Shown: piece by piece, positions 61,290 to 64,000 of the stretch | Layout of the letters: every line of letters begins with the position of its first letter | Numbering within the stretch: position 1 is the stretch's first letter | Assembly: GCA_963783505.1 (NCBI GenBank) | Contig: CAWAOP010000027.1 | Span: forward strand, 1-64,000 | Reading direction: 5' to 3' | DNA length: 64,000 nt | Source of the DNA: BOG-224 sp963783505 | GTDB lineage: Bacteria > Acidobacteriota > Terriglobia > Bryobacterales > Bryobacteraceae | Notes under the pieces: generated by a model | The model's database searches: none | The model's input: only the letters and a program-made list of their open reading frames with translations | Told to the model about the DNA's origin: nothing | Program-made: the position numbers and the translations under genes

Positions 61290-62062
61290 CGTTACCGCTG
61301 GCCCGTTTCCATCAACCCCCTTTCAAACCGTACGTGCGGTTTTCCCGCATACGGCTTAACGATGATCTTCTTGATGTGGCGTGCGTCCTGCCTGATCCCT
61401 TGCCCGATCCGGCCCTTCACCGGGGCGTCACTCCGGTTGTCACTACCTTCGCCGTAACCTGCCGGGTGGGGCCGAACTTGGCACACACCGATAGCCAGAC
61501 AAACAAGTTGTCGCGCTTTTACAGAGGGGTTGTTGGCCGTTTCCGGCATGCCCTCACGCTTACCTCGTTGCCGACGTGACCAAAGCAGGGTCCCTTCCCT
61601 CCAGCGCGTTGTAATGCGCGCCTTCATCAGTAGTACGGACCCCTCGGACTCCCTCCTGGCTCCGCGCGACTTCAGCCGTCCGGCCTTATACGCCCGGTCT
61701 TTGCCCGACAAGGCTGCCAGGTAGGGTCTCTCCTGTTCCGCATTGCTCTTTCCCAACGTGCCACCGCCTGAGACCCCGGAGAGGTCCAGCATCCCTTCCG
61801 GTCCGGAATGCTGTCTGTTGCCTTCGCCGTGACATGAGCGGCTCGGCCCTCCCGCACACCTTTCGGCTGATAATTTGACGAGGCTGCAGCGTTCACCTGT
61901 TGTTGCGGCCCGCTGGTTTGCTCCCCTCTGTTTCAAGGGCTTTCGACACTCCGCTCGGCGCGGGCGGATTACTCCGCTCGGCTGGAGTCTGCTACCGGGC
62001 GCTCCGGCGCTTACCCGGACAGGACTTTCACCTGCTAGAACAACGCGTCTTTCAGGACGCAC
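61290..62062 (-). mobile_element. Group II intron without an ORF
   Basis: Read on the minus strand from 62062 the sequence starts GTGCGTCCTGAAAGACGC, then CAGGTGAAAGTCCTGTCC, the 5' end and early domain I of bacterial group II introns. Near the 3' end a domain V hairpin is present at 61325-61357: AAGCCGTATGCGG, a GAAA-type loop, CCGCACGTACGGTTT with the two-base bulge. The remaining 3' part should be domain VI; the exact 3' end near 61290 is uncertain. At about 770 bases there is room for the ribozyme only: no reverse-transcriptase frame is found. It fills the 890-base gap between hemL and the antitoxin gene. Confidence 0.75.
61325..61357 (-). ncRNA. Group II intron domain V
   Basis: Eight base pairs (AAGCCGTA with TACGGTTT, one G-T), a CG bulge on the 3' strand, five further pairs (TGCGG/CCGCA) and a GAAA-like loop. 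The AGC catalytic triad is kept. This is the most conserved element of group II introns and supports catalytic competence. Confidence 0.75.
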
Positions 62063-62158
62063 CATGCCATAATTATGTCACGTCCGCATCCCTGACGCTC
62101 AGTCCCGATTCAGGCAAGAGCCGGCGCCCATCTCAAATCGCGCCGCTTCCGGGGCCGG

Positions 62159-63421
62159 TTACGCGCTAAACGCTTCGCGCGCGGCGGCGATGGTGACTTC
62201 GATATCCGCCTCGGAATGCGCGGCGGAAAGGAAAGCGGCTTCAAACTGCGAGGGCGCCAGATACACTCCACGCTCGAGCATCGCCTGGAAGAAGCGGCCG
62301 AAACGCGCCGTGTCCGAGCGCTTGGCGGATTCGTAATCGGTGACGGGGCCATCCGTGAAAAAAACCGTGAACATGGAGCCGACGCGGTTCACCGTCACGC
62401 CGGATGGAACCGCGGCGCACAGCCGGGCGGCCCGCGTTTCCAGTTGCGAGTAGATCTCAGGACGCCCCTTGAGATGCCGCAGCATCGCCAGACCCGCGGC
62501 GACGGCTAGCGGGTTGCCGGAAAGCGTGCCCGCCTGATAAACCGGTCCGGAAGGCGCGATGAGACTCATGATGTCCCTGCGCCCGCCATAGGCGCCCACA
62601 GGCAGGCCGCCGCCGATTACCTTGCCGAGAGTGGTGAGATCCGGCTTGATGCCGTAGCGCGCCTGCGCGCCGCCGAACGCCACGCGGAATCCCGTCATCA
62701 CCTCGTCGAAAATGAGCAGCGCGCCGTGCCGTTCGGTGATGGACCGCAACGCTTCCAGGAAGCCGGCGCGCGGAGGCACGCAGCCCATGTTGCCGGCGAC
62801 GGGTTCCACAATCACCGCGGCGATGCGCCCCGCATGTTCGCTGAAAGCATCCTCCACGGCTTGAGCGTCGTTGTAAGGCAGAGCGATGGTAGTGTCGCAG
62901 AACGCCTTTGGAACTCCCTGCGTATCGGCGATGCCGAGCGTGGCTACTCCCGAGCCGGCCTTGACCAGCAGCGAATCCACGTGGCCGTGATAGCAGCCTT
63001 CGAACTTGACGATCAGGTCGCGTCCCGTGAACCCGCGCGCCAGGCGGATGGCGGACATGGTGGCTTCGGTGCCGGAATTCACCAGGCGCACCATCTCGAT
63101 GGAAGGAACCGCATCGCGGATGGCCTCCGCCAGTTCGATTTCGCGTTCCGTGGGTGCGCCGAAACTGGTCCCCACCGCGAGCGCTTCTTCGATTGCGGCG
63201 AGGATCTCCGGATGCCTGTGGCCAACGAGCAGCGGTCCCCAGGAGCCCACGTAGTCGATGTACTCGTTGCCATCGGCGTCGAAGATGTGAGCGCCCTGCC
63301 CGCGAACTATGAAAGGCGGATCGCCGCCGACGGCCCGGTAGGCGCGGACCGGCGAATTGACGCCACCGGGAATCGATTGCTTGGCTCGTTCGAAAAGAAC
63401 TTTGGATCGAGAGCGGTTCAC
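62159..63421 (-). CDS. hemL: Glutamate-1-semialdehyde 2,1-aminomutase
   Basis: 420-residue PLP enzyme that makes 5-aminolevulinate from glutamate-1-semialdehyde, the C5 route to heme and corrinoids. PLP lysine is Lys267 (TTLGKVIGGGLPVGA). Conserved GGVNSPVRAYRAVGG, VNSGTEATMSAIRLARG and FDEVMTGFRVAFGG are present. Full length. The frame ends one base from the next minus-strand gene's end, so the two form one unit. Confidence 0.97.
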   Translation of the reverse strand: MNRSRSKVLFERAKQSIPGGVNSPVRAYRAVGGDPPFIVRGQGAHIFDADGNEYIDYVGSWGPLLVGHRHPEILAAIEEALAVGTSFGAPTEREIELAEAIRDAVPSIEMVRLVNSGTEATMSAIRLARGFTGRDLIVKFEGCYHGHVDSLLVKAGSGVATLGIADTQGVPKAFCDTTIALPYNDAQAVEDAFSEHAGRIAAVIVEPVAGNMGCVPPRAGFLEALRSITERHGALLIFDEVMTGFRVAFGGAQARYGIKPDLTTLGKVIGGGLPVGAYGGRRDIMSLIAPSGPVYQAGTLSGNPLAVAAGLAMLRHLKGRPEIYSQLETRAARLCAAVPSGVTVNRVGSMFTVFFTDGPVTDYESAKRSDTARFGRFFQAMLERGVYLAPSQFEAAFLSAAHSEADIEVTIAAAREAFSA

Positions 63422-63422
63422 G

Positions 63423-64000
63423 TCAACCTGCCTTGCGAGGTACGATGCGGCTGAAGCCCAGGCTCATGCCGATTTCATATAAGCTGCCGGTCAGATTCCG
63501 CAACAGCCGGCGCTTCAGCGTAGAGTACGGCTGCCGGCCGGCGAACAGATCCTGAATGATCTCCGCGAAGCGCGGACTTCGGCCCGTAAACTGCACGGTC
63601 CGCGCAGTGACGGGCTGGCGCAAAAACTTATCGCGAAAGATACGCTTGGCAAGCACCGCTCCGAGCTCCAGATCGCCGGTGAAATCGCGCCGCAACGCCT
63701 GGCGGTATTGAGCGCCATCGGAGGCAGGCCCGCCGTTCCAGGAAAGGTACGTGGAAGCGGCCAGATCCGCCGAACGGATCGCGTAATAAAGGCCTTCGCC
63801 GGTGATCGGATCCACCAGTCCGGCGGCGTCGCCCACGGCCATCCACCCGTCGCCGGCCACGCGATTGTCGCGCCAGGAACCGCTGTCGAGGCACGGCAGC
63901 AAATGGCTGTAGAAGGCGGCGCCTTTCCATGACAGCCCGCGCCGTTCCATGAACGCTTCCAGCCGCTTGCGCAGCGAAGCCGCGGGCTCGCCCTTGCCGC
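63423..64000 (-). CDS. Geranylgeranyl reductase-type FAD oxidoreductase (3'-terminal part)
   Basis: C-terminal 192 residues of a flavoprotein that continues past the window edge. The second FAD motif GWMAVGDAAGLVDPITGEG is typical of geranylgeranyl reductase/RebC-type oxidoreductases, followed by GLYYAIRSADLAA. Likely saturates isoprenoid chains (of quinones or lipids) or a related substrate. Co-directional with hemL, one base apart. Confidence 0.88.
   Translation of the reverse strand, partial: GKGEPAASLRKRLEAFMERRGLSWKGAAFYSHLLPCLDSGSWRDNRVAGDGWMAVGDAAGLVDPITGEGLYYAIRSADLAASTYLSWNGGPASDGAQYRQALRRDFTGDLELGAVLAKRIFRDKFLRQPVTARTVQFTGRSPRFAEIIQDLFAGRQPYSTLKRRLLRNLTGSLYEIGMSLGFSRIVPRKAG

Noticed and set aside
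61265..62160. Coding genes in the intron region
   Set aside because: Frames here (for example 61292-62065 minus) are translations of the ribozyme. The sequence is explained by group II intron domains.
1..64000. CRISPR array or rRNA genes
   Set aside because: No regularly spaced direct repeats and no rRNA-like sequence were seen. The repeats found are palindromic dispersed elements.

Overview
The window is GC-rich, densely coded DNA from what looks like an acidobacterium of the Bryobacterales/Solibacter type. The indications are the GC-rich codon use, a secreted protein with the TIGR03437-type domain that is expanded in that group (46.4-48.1 kb), the mix of DUF3108, LiaF-like, M48 and RraA families, and a NAD-linked [NiFe] hydrogenase operon. 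This placement is inference from gene content; there is no rRNA gene. Many genes read correctly only after one single-base frame change, including the normally essential trmD. Raw-sequence or draft-assembly errors are therefore more likely than decay, and apparent fusions or truncations should be read with care.

Layout. 0-4.4 kb: an AddAB-like helicase/nuclease pair. 4.4-9.3 kb: a DUF6526 membrane protein, a solo HicB-like protein, and the lipoprotein genes lspA-lgt behind ileS. 9.3-14.7 kb: palindromic repeats, a cupin protein, a family-5 uracil-DNA glycosylase, secreted proteins of unknown role, tRNA-Thr(CGT) and a tandem universal stress protein. 14.9-24.5 kb: a redox/energy cluster with a PAS histidine kinase, a CheY-like receiver, an NtrC-type sigma-54 activator, the NADH sensor Rex, an HdrC-like iron-sulfur protein and hoxEFUYH. 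24.9-25.7 kb: a tRNA-Thr 3'-half relic followed by VapBC. 25.9-30.0 kb: small regulators, then the conserved ffh-rpsP-khpA-rimM-trmD translation/secretion cluster.

30-37 kb is accessory DNA. A HTH protein, a phosphodiester glycosidase-like secreted protein and an exported methyltransferase precede tRNA-Pro(CGG). The 3' end of that tRNA is repeated 3,048 bp downstream (47 of 49 bases identical). The bounded mini-island carries an MNT/HEPN toxin-antitoxin pair, a small acidic protein and a translationally coupled deoxyribonucleotidase-like/HNH nuclease pair. A second MNT/HEPN pair follows the repeated tRNA end. 37-46 kb: a GDSL esterase, an ABC-2 exporter, a lipoprotein, a LytTR regulator overlapping tail to tail with its LytS-type kinase, and a LiaF-like membrane protein. 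This could be an envelope-stress cluster. 46-50.6 kb: three secreted-protein genes with many frame breaks. 50.7-60.5 kb: a sugar epimerase, a cyclic-nucleotide-binding protein, a GT39-type membrane transferase, an MFS/spermidine-synthase fusion, selC (tRNA-Sec), a hexapeptide acyltransferase, an M48 protease and a MauE/DoxX-type membrane protein. 60.6-64 kb: a second VapBC pair, an apparently ORF-less group II intron, hemL and a partial geranylgeranyl-reductase-type flavoprotein.

The most interesting patterns are: (1) toxin-antitoxin cassettes that repeatedly sit directly behind tRNA 3' ends; (2) a two-hairpin REP family with six or more copies, one lying in frame inside trmD; (3) the Rex/HdrC-like/Hox cluster with its own two-component system; (4) the ORF-less group II intron; and (5) selC, which implies a selenoproteome elsewhere in the genome.
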